Assembly: GCA_046349255.1 (NCBI GenBank)
Contig: JAXMCR010000004.1
Span: 744,001-808,000, forward strand
Length of the DNA stretch: 64,000 nucleotides
Source: DAIODI01 sp046349255
Lineage (GTDB): Bacteria; Pseudomonadota; Alphaproteobacteria; Rhizobiales; Aestuariivirgaceae
Direction: 5' to 3'
Position numbers and translations under genes: made by a program
Notes under the pieces: model-generated
What the model was told of the DNA's origin: nothing
The model's input: only the letters and a program-made list of their open reading frames with translations
The model's database searches: none
Shown: piece after piece, positions 8,489 through 16,229 of the stretch
Position numbering within the stretch: position 1 is the first letter of the stretch
How the letters are laid out: each line of letters starts with the position of its first letter

Positions 8489-8510
8489 CTATATTGGTAC
8501 TTTTTGTACC
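8475..8510. promoter_or_regulatory. Putative operator: GGTAC-TTTTT-GTACC plus a second GTACC half-site
   Basis: A perfect inverted repeat (arms GGTAC 8496-8500 and GTACC 8506-8510, spacer TTTTT) lies between the divergent starts of the Gp157-like gene (8488) and the XRE regulator (8546). A further TTTGTACC at 8473-8479 inside the Gp157 start repeats the right arm with its T run. Position and symmetry suggest it is the binding site of the adjacent regulator (inference). Confidence 0.5.
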
Positions 8511-8545
8511 ATCTTCGCTTCGTCCTTGCAAGTGCGAATTCTGAA

Positions 8546-8821
8546 ATGATTTTTGCGGAGCAAATTCGAAGCGCTCGGGCGCTGCTGAATTGGAGCCAAG
8601 CGAAGTTGGCTCTTGTATCCAGATTAGGAGTAATGACGATAAAGCGCTTGGAAGCTGGAACCGGCCCCGTCCGAGGCACAGCGAATTCGATCTGGGCTAT
8701 AGAAAAGGCATTAGAAGATGCGGGCATTATCTTCATCGCAGAAGACGATTTGATGGGACCGGGAGTGCGGCTAAAGGGGAAAGTTGGAAGGTCCCCAGAC
8801 ACTGAAGGCACCAACACCTAG
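8546..8821 (+). CDS. XRE-family helix-turn-helix regulator
   Basis: 91 residues from the ATG at 8546 (MIFAEQIRSARALLNWSQ). It has the usual XRE/Cro-CI helix-turn-helix: QIRSARALLNWSQAKLA, then VSRLGVMTIKRLEAG, followed by an IWAIEKALEDAGIIF segment typical of short phage-like repressors. An upstream TTG extends the frame but lacks a ribosome site. It is divergent from the Gp157/Rad52 operon, with a palindromic site between them, as in phage repressor switches. It probably represses that operon. Confidence 0.8.
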   Translation: MIFAEQIRSARALLNWSQAKLALVSRLGVMTIKRLEAGTGPVRGTANSIWAIEKALEDAGIIFIAEDDLMGPGVRLKGKVGRSPDTEGTNT

Positions 8822-9126
8822 CTCGTTTCGAAGCACATTGTTCGCGCACGATCGTACCGCTAGCCGGCGTGTTCGCGTCGCTTGAGGAAACTCGACAGCA
8901 CGAGGCACAGTTAAAGCAGACGGCTTTTTCGATCATGGACCGGCCGAGGTTACTGGCCTAGTAATCGGCGACAGGCGTCCACGGATCCTCATGAACGAAA
9001 CGGATCGCGAGATCCGGTATTCGCACGAGAGCGACGCCCACAAGTTCGGCAATGGTTTAGCGGAACATGGGTCGAAGGCGGAACGCAGACGCTTCGAGGC
9101 TCCGAGGCATCGGCAAGTGTGTGACA
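8822..9126. other. Gene-free stretch at right edge of island
   Basis: About 305 bases without a supportable gene. The right half holds the second copy of the direct repeat, and the sequence returns to the GC-rich style of the host locus. Confidence 0.5.
8966..9108 (+). repeat. Diverged direct repeat, copy B
   Basis: Matches 4247-4385 in the same orientation. The shared part begins near GCGAC-GGCGT, passes through GGATCGCGAGATCCGGTATT and ends near GCTTCGAGGC. In the frame of copy A it would read ETDREIRYSHESDAHKFG, the tail of the 677-residue protein, but no upstream coding part remains here. It marks the right edge of the AT-richer island, immediately before the end of the glycosyltransferase gene. 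Confidence 0.75.
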
Positions 9127-10347
9127 CTAAAGAAGCCGCTTTAGAACCTCGGTCAGCCCGAGTGATCGATCGAGAAACGGGCGCGCCGATGACCGGGCGG
9201 CGGATTGCATTCTGCGATACCAACCCGGATCGACAATGAGTTTAAGGATATTGTTCGCATACGACTCGGGATCGTCGGGTTTGCACTCAATGGAACAGTC
9301 ACGGAGCACTTCCAAAGCTGGTACGACCGGATTGGTAATGACCGGACGGCCCGCCAATGCCGCCTCGACCGCGGTCATCGCTAGACCTTCTGCGAAGGAG
9401 CTGCGCGTCGGAACAATCAAACAATGCGATTCCGGATACACCTGTTGTAGATCCTTGGGACTTGTCCACCCCCTCACAGTCACTACGTGATCGAGGTTGG
9501 AGCTCGTAACCGTACTTCGCAGCGTTTCGAGGTCAGCTCCAGTCCCACAGATGATCCATTTCACCTCGCCGGGGACCGTTTTCTCCAGTATCGACGCGAT
9601 TTTCACAATGTCAAACACGCCTTTACTTTCAACAACACGACCAACGAATATGATTGTAAAAGGCCGTTGATGATGTGGTGGAGGCGGCGGAATTGCATCG
9701 AAATACTCAGTATTGAATTGCGCCCGGATTTGGACGAGTGGGCGAGCGGTATCGCCCGCGACGCTTCTTACCTGCCGCTCGCAAACAGGCGAAACACAAA
9801 GAGTAACTTCGGGGACGTACTTCCAGAAGTAGCGATCCAGGAAAGCAATCACTTTGGATGCCGTCGTCGAAGGCGGAAATCCGTTGGCCCACAACGCATT
9901 ATGTAAAACCGGAACCACTCGTATACCGAATAGAGCGAAAACTGATTGCAAGAAGTAGTGAGTAGTGCCTGAATCAATAATAGCCAAATCGGAACGAAAT
10001 TTCACCGCTCTAATCAAAAGTTGTATTGTGTATACGAGCTCTCGAATATGAAAAAAAACACCTGAACTATTTGGCCACGGCTTCGGTAGGTCTTCGATTA
10101 TTACATTCCCGTCTACGAGCGTCTCGGCTTGCTTGTGATGACACACAATGTAGAGCTCAGCACCAATATCTGCCGCAAATTGCTCCACTTGGCTGGAGAA
10201 AGTGATCGACACCTCTGTTGGATCGTGATCACCCGAACGCCAATGCTTGTGGGCACGGATCACATTGCCAGGTCCGCCTGCGTAAAAAATCTTTTTAGGT
10301 TGTTTCCGAGTCTTGGAATCGCCCATATGGGCCGCCGTAAGGGTCAT
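9127..10347 (-). CDS. Family 4 glycosyltransferase
   Basis: 406 residues from the ATG at 10347; an in-frame codon at 10401 and an ATG at 10326 are alternatives, and none has a clear ribosome site. N-terminal Rossmann-like start KIFYAGGPGNVIRAHKH. The C-terminal GT-B nucleotide-sugar domain has FVGRVVESKGVFDIV, WIICGTGADLETL and the E-x7-E motif in FAEGLAMTAVEAALAG. It transfers a sugar from a nucleotide donor to the growing glycan on the cytoplasmic side. It is the left-most intact gene of the EPS locus and abuts the direct repeat. Confidence 0.85.
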   Translation of the reverse strand: MTLTAAHMGDSKTRKQPKKIFYAGGPGNVIRAHKHWRSGDHDPTEVSITFSSQVEQFAADIGAELYIVCHHKQAETLVDGNVIIEDLPKPWPNSSGVFFHIRELVYTIQLLIRAVKFRSDLAIIDSGTTHYFLQSVFALFGIRVVPVLHNALWANGFPPSTTASKVIAFLDRYFWKYVPEVTLCVSPVCERQVRSVAGDTARPLVQIRAQFNTEYFDAIPPPPPHHQRPFTIIFVGRVVESKGVFDIVKIASILEKTVPGEVKWIICGTGADLETLRSTVTSSNLDHVVTVRGWTSPKDLQQVYPESHCLIVPTRSSFAEGLAMTAVEAALAGRPVITNPVVPALEVLRDCSIECKPDDPESYANNILKLIVDPGWYRRMQSAARSSARPFLDRSLGLTEVLKRLL

Positions 10348-10510
10348 TGATGTTACGTGGTGACAAATACATTGAGTCAATTGTTGCAAGAAAACTGCCA
10401 ACCGACTTAAGGTAGCGGCGGCTCGCTGGGGTTACCTCTCGAAGAGGTTTGGAGCCGCCCTGTTCGCCCGATCCTTGGCAGTGCAATACATCGCCCGTTC
10501 CCAAATGGAT

Positions 10511-11620
10511 TTAGCGTTCGATCTTGCATCTCAATTCAATTTCGGCTTCGACCATGTCAATAGTCTTACGAAGTCGATCCAACGGCACCGAAAAGCCGGT
10601 TTCCTCTAGATCTCCTACAACGAATCCGTGCAGCAGACCGGCAACGTCACATTGTCGCTTAATCGCACCGCTTACTCGGTTCGGTTCTTGTATTGCAACG
10701 ACTGCAGAGCCGTGCTTCATAAGCATTGAGCAATGACACAAATGCGAGCCTTCAACGCCTAAGGCGAGTTTGGCATTGCCTAGGATCCCCCGTAGTTCAG
10801 CGATGCTCAAATCCTCTGGGTAAATCGTTTCAAACCCTTGTTTTTTCAGAAACTCCCGCAGCGGGCCTTTGTTATTTGGTTCTCGCAAATCGCCGAGTTT
10901 CCCTCGTTCCAAAAAGACCTTCCTGTCAGTTAAGCCTCCCGGTACCGCTAGTGCTAATCTTAGTTCTGTGACACGAGAACGCCGGCCGGGATTCATGCCA
11001 CGATCGTCCACGAGCCAGAGGGATTTGAACTGTACAACCGATGGCAATGACGGCGGCGTGGGCAGAGCTAATAGTTGTCTATACTGCTCTTGATGAGGCC
11101 AGAACTTATTTGGAAAAGTCAATGGAGGTATTCCCCTTTGTTCAGCCAGTCGCTCGATTAATGTGCCACTTGTCAACCAGTCACCAAAGAACGTTGTTGT
11201 AGTCTGTTCGCTACAGATCTGAGCCGAATCGTGCTTGTTCAAAGGTTCCTTCAAAATCGCTCTCGCCTTACCTGGACCAATACGGCTGAACGAATAGGGT
11301 AAGTATACACATCCGTCCGCAACGATGGCGTTTTTAAGCTTGTAAGCCATCGTAGGTGGGTCATAGAATTCACCCCCCTTCATCAAAGCCTTTGCAGCAT
11401 TTAAATCCTCGAGCGGCGCAAGCAAGGCACGATCTACTTCGCCCGGAATCGATATTGCCGGTGCTACTTGGCGCGAAGCGCCTGGAGCCAGTTCTACAAT
11501 TTCAACTGCAAAACGGGTGATGGGAATTTTTGTAACGTAAGTAATAATACGAGATTGTATTGGCCAAAAACGCCAAAAAAATCCTTGGTTACTCTGCGCT
11601 AGAATATCAGCTTTATTCAT
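10511..11620 (-). CDS. Glycosyltransferase family 61-like protein
   Basis: 369 residues from the ATG at 11620 (MNKADILAQ). The C-terminal half resembles the DUF563/GT61 family: RKVFLERGKLGDLREPNNK, FLKKQGFETIYPEDLSIAEL, then LALGVEGSHLCHC, where the family normally has a G-x-HGAGL-type motif. The N-terminal half is poorly conserved. The upstream codons in this frame lack a ribosome site. Likely adds a sugar such as xylose or a related residue; donor and acceptor cannot be told. Confidence 0.7.
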   Translation of the reverse strand: MNKADILAQSNQGFFWRFWPIQSRIITYVTKIPITRFAVEIVELAPGASRQVAPAISIPGEVDRALLAPLEDLNAAKALMKGGEFYDPPTMAYKLKNAIVADGCVYLPYSFSRIGPGKARAILKEPLNKHDSAQICSEQTTTTFFGDWLTSGTLIERLAEQRGIPPLTFPNKFWPHQEQYRQLLALPTPPSLPSVVQFKSLWLVDDRGMNPGRRSRVTELRLALAVPGGLTDRKVFLERGKLGDLREPNNKGPLREFLKKQGFETIYPEDLSIAELRGILGNAKLALGVEGSHLCHCSMLMKHGSAVVAIQEPNRVSGAIKRQCDVAGLLHGFVVGDLEETGFSVPLDRLRKTIDMVEAEIELRCKIER

Positions 11621-11733
11621 GGGCAAGCCCGATTTTCGGTCATCTTGCACTTTAGGAGTTACGTTGCCAAACAAAGATCATTGGAAGAATGTCAGATCCC
11701 TGCCGAAGTCTTATGGACAGCTCCCGTTGATTT

Positions 11734-12606
11734 CTACGGCTCGAGGATCGAGAGGAGATAGGCCCCGTACCCTGTCTTGGCGTAGCGCGTCTTCGCAAGG
11801 TTTTCGACCTGGGATGACGGAACGTACCCAAGCCGATAGGCAATCTCCTCGGGGCAGGCGATCTTGAGGCCCTGACGCTGTTCGATGGTGCGCACGAAGT
11901 TTGCTGCGTCAAGCAGGCTGTCGTGGGTACCGGTATCAAACCAGGCATTGCCGCGACCCATCTTCTCGACCGAGAGGCGTCCGGCCTCCAGGTACGCAGA
12001 ATTCACCGACGTGATCTCAAGTTCGCCGCGCGCGGAGGGTTTTACCTGTTTGGCGATGTCGACGACCTGGTTGTCGTAGAAGTAGAGGCCGGTCACTGCC
12101 CATCGCGACTTCGGCGTCTTCGGCTTCTCCTCGATCGACAAGGCGCGTCCGGTATCGTCGAACGCCACAACGCCGTACCGCTCGGGATCGTGCACCTGGT
12201 AGGCGAATGCCGTCGCCTCGTCGCGCACGGTGGCGGCCTGCAGCTGCTCCGTGAGGCCGTGCCCGAAGAAGATGTTGTCGCCGAGCACCAGCGCGCTGCG
12301 GTCCTTGCCGATGAATTTTTCGCCGATGAGGAAGGCCTGCGCGAGGCCTTCGGGCTTCGGCTGCGCGGCGTAACTGATCGAGATGCCCCACTGCGCGCCG
12401 TCGCCGAGAAGCTTCTCGAAGCCGGGCAGGTCCGTCGGGGTCGAAATGACCAGAATATCGCGGATGCCGGCGAGCATGAGCGTCGTCAGCGGATAGTAGA
12501 TCAGCGGCTTGTCATATACCGGCAGCGATTGCTTGCTCACCGAAAGCGTGACGGGATAAAGCCGCGTGCCGAGGCCGCCCGCGAGGATGATGCCCTTGGT
12601 CTGCAT
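11734..12606 (-). CDS. rmlA: Glucose-1-phosphate thymidylyltransferase
   Basis: 290 residues, normal length for RmlA/RfbA. It begins KGIILAGGLGTRLYPVT (nucleotide-binding G-x-GTR motif), followed by VSKQSLPVYDKPLIYYPL, LGDNIFFGHG, IEEKPKTPKS and WFDTGTHDSL. It makes dTDP-glucose from glucose-1-phosphate and dTTP, the first step to dTDP-rhamnose. It follows rmlB by 12 bases in an operon. The usual SKQLLP is SKQSLP here, a small change. Confidence 0.95.
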   Translation of the reverse strand: MQTKGIILAGGLGTRLYPVTLSVSKQSLPVYDKPLIYYPLTTLMLAGIRDILVISTPTDLPGFEKLLGDGAQWGISISYAAQPKPEGLAQAFLIGEKFIGKDRSALVLGDNIFFGHGLTEQLQAATVRDEATAFAYQVHDPERYGVVAFDDTGRALSIEEKPKTPKSRWAVTGLYFYDNQVVDIAKQVKPSARGELEITSVNSAYLEAGRLSVEKMGRGNAWFDTGTHDSLLDAANFVRTIEQRQGLKIACPEEIAYRLGYVPSSQVENLAKTRYAKTGYGAYLLSILEP

Positions 12607-12618
12607 GGGGAGCTGCCT

Positions 12619-13692
12619 TCAGCCTGCTGATTGCCGTTTCGTCGTTTCGAGCCGGCCGAGACGTTCCCCGGCATAGCGCTTTCGCAGCGGCCGCCACCAT
12701 GCCTCGTTCTCGAGATACCAGTTCACGGTGCGGCGAAGCCCACTGGAGAACGTCTCCTGCGCCGACCAGCCGAGTTCGCGCTCGATCTTCGATGGATCGA
12801 TGGCGTACCGGAAGTCGTGGCCGGGTCGGTCCTCCACGAATTTGATGAGCTCGGTCCTCGAAGCGCTTGCAGGCCGCAATTCGTCCAGAAGACGGCAGAT
12901 GGTTTCGACGACGTCCAGGTTCTTGCGCTCAGCCCTGCCGCCCACGTTGTAGCTCTGGCCGATGACGCCACGTTCCAGGATCGCGAGAAGCGCGCGGACG
13001 TGGTCGTCCACAAACAGCCAGTCGCGCACGTTTTCGCCCCGGCCGTAAACCGGCAGGGCGTGCCCGTCTATCGCGTTCGTGATGATCAGCGGAATCAGCT
13101 TCTCCGGAAAATGGTAAGGCCCGTAGTTGTTGGAGCAATTCGAGATGAGCGCCGGGAAGCCGTACGTGTGTACCCACGCCGTGACGAGGTGGTCCGACGA
13201 TGCCTTGCTCGCCGAGTACGGTGAGGTCGGATGATAGGATGTCTCCTCGGTGAAGTAGCCATCGCGACCGAGCGAGCCATACACCTCGTCGGTTGAGATG
13301 TGGAGGAACCGGAAACCTTCCTTCTGAGCAGCCGGGAGTTCGTCCCAGTAGGCGCGCGCCTCAGAGAGCAGTGTGTATGTGCCGACGATGTTCGTCTGGA
13401 TGAAGTCTGCAGGCCCGGTGATCGAGCGATCGACATGCGATTCCGCCGCGAGGTGCATGACCCAGTCGGGCCGGGCGCTTGCCAGAACGTTTCGAACACC
13501 CTCGGCGTCGCAGATATCGAGCTTATGGAAAGTGAAGCGAGGGTCTGACCTGATCGGCCCCAGGGAGTCCATGTTTGCCGCGTACGTCAGCTTGTCGATG
13601 ACCGTCACGCGATGACGCGTGTTGGCGATCAGCCACCGGCATACGGCGGAGCCAATGAAGCCGGCGCCGCCGGTGACGAGTACATGCTGCAT
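12619..13692 (-). CDS. rmlB: dTDP-glucose 4,6-dehydratase
   Basis: 357 residues. VLVTGGAGFIGSAVCRWL binds NAD; catalytic YSASK follows the SPYSASKASSDH motif; the family's HLAAESHVDRSI and SNCSNNYGPYHFPEKLIP are present. It converts dTDP-glucose to dTDP-4-keto-6-deoxyglucose. I chose the ATG at 13692, preceded by AAGG at good distance, over the GTG at 13704. rmlC lies 40 kb away, and no rmlD is visible in the window. Confidence 0.95.
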   Translation of the reverse strand: MQHVLVTGGAGFIGSAVCRWLIANTRHRVTVIDKLTYAANMDSLGPIRSDPRFTFHKLDICDAEGVRNVLASARPDWVMHLAAESHVDRSITGPADFIQTNIVGTYTLLSEARAYWDELPAAQKEGFRFLHISTDEVYGSLGRDGYFTEETSYHPTSPYSASKASSDHLVTAWVHTYGFPALISNCSNNYGPYHFPEKLIPLIITNAIDGHALPVYGRGENVRDWLFVDDHVRALLAILERGVIGQSYNVGGRAERKNLDVVETICRLLDELRPASASRTELIKFVEDRPGHDFRYAIDPSKIERELGWSAQETFSSGLRRTVNWYLENEAWWRPLRKRYAGERLGRLETTKRQSAG

Positions 13693-13772
13693 CGATGTAG
13701 ACACCTTGACTTAACGGAGCTCTGCGTATCGTGTCTGCAATAAGAAAAGGTTAGGCGCCAGAGGAAATCGCT

Positions 13773-14777
13773 GTGGGTTATGATCTGATTAACTTTGGCG
13801 ATGTCGTTGGTCCGGAGTGGCGATTTGTGGAACCTCGCTGCGCGGATCTGGGCGCGTCTTGGCATTTCTTCAGAACACAACAGGTTTCCTTACTCGAGCG
13901 CTTGGTCAAGCGTCCAAACATCGGACGGTATCACCAGGCCAGCAATGCAGTGCGCTGCGCCCGCGAGCAACGCGCGCCGTTTCTTATCTCGCATTTGCCC
14001 CGAGCGACACTGCCGATGGAGTTCTTTCGCTCGCTCTACAAGGTGCAGGCTCCTCATCTCGCCTTCGCGTTCAATTTTACAGACCTCCCGACTGGTTTTC
14101 AGCGGCGGGTTTTTGCAAGAGGCTTCCGGCATGTAGATCGGTTCACGGTGTTCAGCCGGTATGAACAAAAGCTCTATGCCGAATGGTTCGACCTCGATCC
14201 TGGCCGGATCGACTTCATCCATTGGGCCATGGAACGGCCAAACGTCCCGCCGACGCGAGAAACGCCAGCGCGACCATTCGTCTTTGCGGGTGGAGGAGAA
14301 GGGCGGGATTACGGGACCCTGATTGAGGCGATCCATCGATTGCCTTCCATTCCCTTCGTCATTCAGGTCCGTCCGTCTAACCTTCAGGGACTGAGCTTGC
14401 CGCCGAATGTCACAGCATTCACGGACCACAACCCTCCGCGATTTTGGCGCTTCGTCGCCGATAGCCAATTCATGGTCCTGCCCTTGCGCGACGACAAGAC
14501 GCCTTGCGGTCACATCACAGTGGTTGGGGCGCTCCAATTGGGTCGGGCGATTGTGGCCACCCGGTCTGATGGTTTGATGGACTACACCGGCACGGATCAT
14601 TCCCTCCTGTGCGAGTACGGCGATGCGGACGCGCTCGCTGCAAGAATAGAAGAGCTCTGGACTAATGACGCATTGCGTTCACAACTGGGCTCAAACGCCC
14701 AGCGTTTTGCAGACGACCATTGCGCTGAACGACGCTGGTGCGAGTATCTCAAGCAGGCGATTGGCGGTTTGCGATGA
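13773..14777 (+). CDS. Glycosyltransferase (GT-B, distant GT4-like)
   Basis: 334 residues from the GTG at 13773, with GAGGAAA just upstream. The C-terminal half looks like a GT-B donor domain (PFVFAGGGEGRDYGTLIEA, VADSQFMVLPLRDD, GRAIVATRSDGLMDY). The canonical E-x7-E pair is replaced by DKTPCGHITVVGAL, so it is a divergent member. The stop overlaps the next start (ATGA, 14774-14777), so it is coupled to the following glycosyltransferase-like gene. Confidence 0.7.
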   Translation: MGYDLINFGDVVGPEWRFVEPRCADLGASWHFFRTQQVSLLERLVKRPNIGRYHQASNAVRCAREQRAPFLISHLPRATLPMEFFRSLYKVQAPHLAFAFNFTDLPTGFQRRVFARGFRHVDRFTVFSRYEQKLYAEWFDLDPGRIDFIHWAMERPNVPPTRETPARPFVFAGGGEGRDYGTLIEAIHRLPSIPFVIQVRPSNLQGLSLPPNVTAFTDHNPPRFWRFVADSQFMVLPLRDDKTPCGHITVVGALQLGRAIVATRSDGLMDYTGTDHSLLCEYGDADALAARIEELWTNDALRSQLGSNAQRFADDHCAERRWCEYLKQAIGGLR

Positions 14778-15577
14778 CTAGCCCCCAAAATCCCGCTCTT
14801 GTCGTGGTGTCGCACTATGATGCGTGGCCGACTGCTGACCTTGAGCGTCTTGTTTCGCAGATGTCTGCTATCGACGCGGGTATGCCATTCGACTTGTGTA
14901 TCGTCGTCAATTCGGAGATCGGAAAGAAGATAAACTCAATAGGAGGCGCAAAAGTCCTTTACCGCCCCAACACGGGATACAACATCGGGGCTTGGCAATA
15001 TGGTTGGGAGCAGAATCCAGGATACGAGTTCTACTTGTTTCTCCAAGATGAATGTGTGATCCGCAAGCCTGGTTGGCTTCGGGCTTTTAGAGACGTAGCC
15101 AATATTTCCGGAGTTGGTTTGGTTGGAGAAAGTATAGTTTATCATAATTCTTGGAGCGAGTACGAAAAGTATCGAGGATTCTACGAGACATGCCGCGACA
15201 TATGTCAAGATATCGGAATAAGTCTAGGCAATAACCCCACCCACCTTCAGTCGTTAGTGATTGGCGCTCGTGGCGATGCCCTTAAGGCGATCGGGGGGTT
15301 TGTTTTGACGTCCGGGGGCAAAATCGAGGCGATCGCCACAGAGGTTCTCACTTCCATAAGGGCCAGAGCTCTCGGATACAGAATTGCTCAAGTCTCCTGG
15401 CGCCCCTTTGAATACATTTACCATCCGCAGTGGGCGTCGCTCCGCGAGCAATCTTCCCGGCTGTCGTGGACGATGTCCAAGATTTTCTATGAATACCTTC
15501 CTGAACAATTCAATTACAAGCTTCGCCGAATCATGAAGCGAGACAACGCTTCAAAAGCGTCTAGCGCTTCCCGATAA
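14774..15577 (+). CDS. Glycosyltransferase-like protein (GT-A type, GT2-related)
   Basis: 267 residues. It starts ALVVVSHYDAW and has YRPNTGYNIGAWQYG followed by FYLFLQDECVIRKPGWL, where an acidic DE takes the place of the DxD of GT-A enzymes, then VGLVGES. This layout resembles GT2-like or rhamnan-synthesis-type glycosyltransferases, but the similarity is limited. It overlaps the preceding gene by 4 bases. Its 3' end overlaps the convergent acetyltransferase by 17 bases. The AT-richer patches in its middle suggest a different history. Confidence 0.6.
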   Translation: MTSPQNPALVVVSHYDAWPTADLERLVSQMSAIDAGMPFDLCIVVNSEIGKKINSIGGAKVLYRPNTGYNIGAWQYGWEQNPGYEFYLFLQDECVIRKPGWLRAFRDVANISGVGLVGESIVYHNSWSEYEKYRGFYETCRDICQDIGISLGNNPTHLQSLVIGARGDALKAIGGFVLTSGGKIEAIATEVLTSIRARALGYRIAQVSWRPFEYIYHPQWASLREQSSRLSWTMSKIFYEYLPEQFNYKLRRIMKRDNASKASSASR

Positions 15578-16085
15578 TTCGAGCTGGTATGCCTGCCACT
15601 ATTGCGCCTGACGGGACGTCCTTGGTCACCACGGCGTTCGCACCGACGATCACATGGTCACCGATCGTAATTGGGCCAAGGATCTTCGCTCCGGCCCCAA
15701 TGTCGACGTGAGAGCCAATTTTCGGGACGCCGTGTTTGTTGGCGGCGCCGATTGTCACTTGCTGGAAGACCATGCAATTGGTCCCGATCTCCACAGCAGG
15801 ATGGATCACGATGCCGTTAGGGTGAGGTATCAGGAGGCCTCCGCCCAGGGGCGTGGTGATTGCTATCTCAGCTTGGGTGATTACGGACCAGAACCGGTAC
15901 TGCAAGTACCAGTAGCGAGCGGCTAGGCGGTTAAAGATCGAAGGTTGCAGGTGGTGGTGCTGGTACTGTCGGATCGATTGCAGCAGCAGCCTCGACCGCA
16001 TCGGCTGGCGGTTTTCACGAGGCCAGTCAGGCGGCCAGACCACTCCCGAGACTGGCGATCGATCGATTGGTGAACCGTTCTTCAT
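15561..16085 (-). CDS. Hexapeptide-repeat O-acetyltransferase (serine acetyltransferase-like)
   Basis: 174 residues from the ATG at 16085. The C-terminal ~100 residues are a left-handed beta-helix with hexapeptide repeats (IPHPNGIVIHPAVEIGTNC, IGSHVDIGAGAKILGPITIG, VIVGANAVVTKDVPSG) and end GIPARIIG, as in CysE-type acetyltransferases. Such enzymes in EPS loci usually O-acetylate sugar residues using acetyl-CoA. It lacks the long N-terminal domain of true CysE. It converges on the glycosyltransferase gene and overlaps it by 17 bases. Confidence 0.8.
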   Translation of the reverse strand: MKNGSPIDRSPVSGVVWPPDWPRENRQPMRSRLLLQSIRQYQHHHLQPSIFNRLAARYWYLQYRFWSVITQAEIAITTPLGGGLLIPHPNGIVIHPAVEIGTNCMVFQQVTIGAANKHGVPKIGSHVDIGAGAKILGPITIGDHVIVGANAVVTKDVPSGAIVAGIPARIIGKR

Positions 16086-16229
16086 CGTCTGATAGTCGCA
16101 GCCCATAGGAGCAATCGGTAGCATCTGAAGTTAAATAATCCGCCGAATCAGGAACTTCTAACCATCGAGAGTTATGCTTTGGAAAAGTCCCTTGCTTATG
16201 CAGGTGGCGTGACCGAAAAGGCGACCCGT

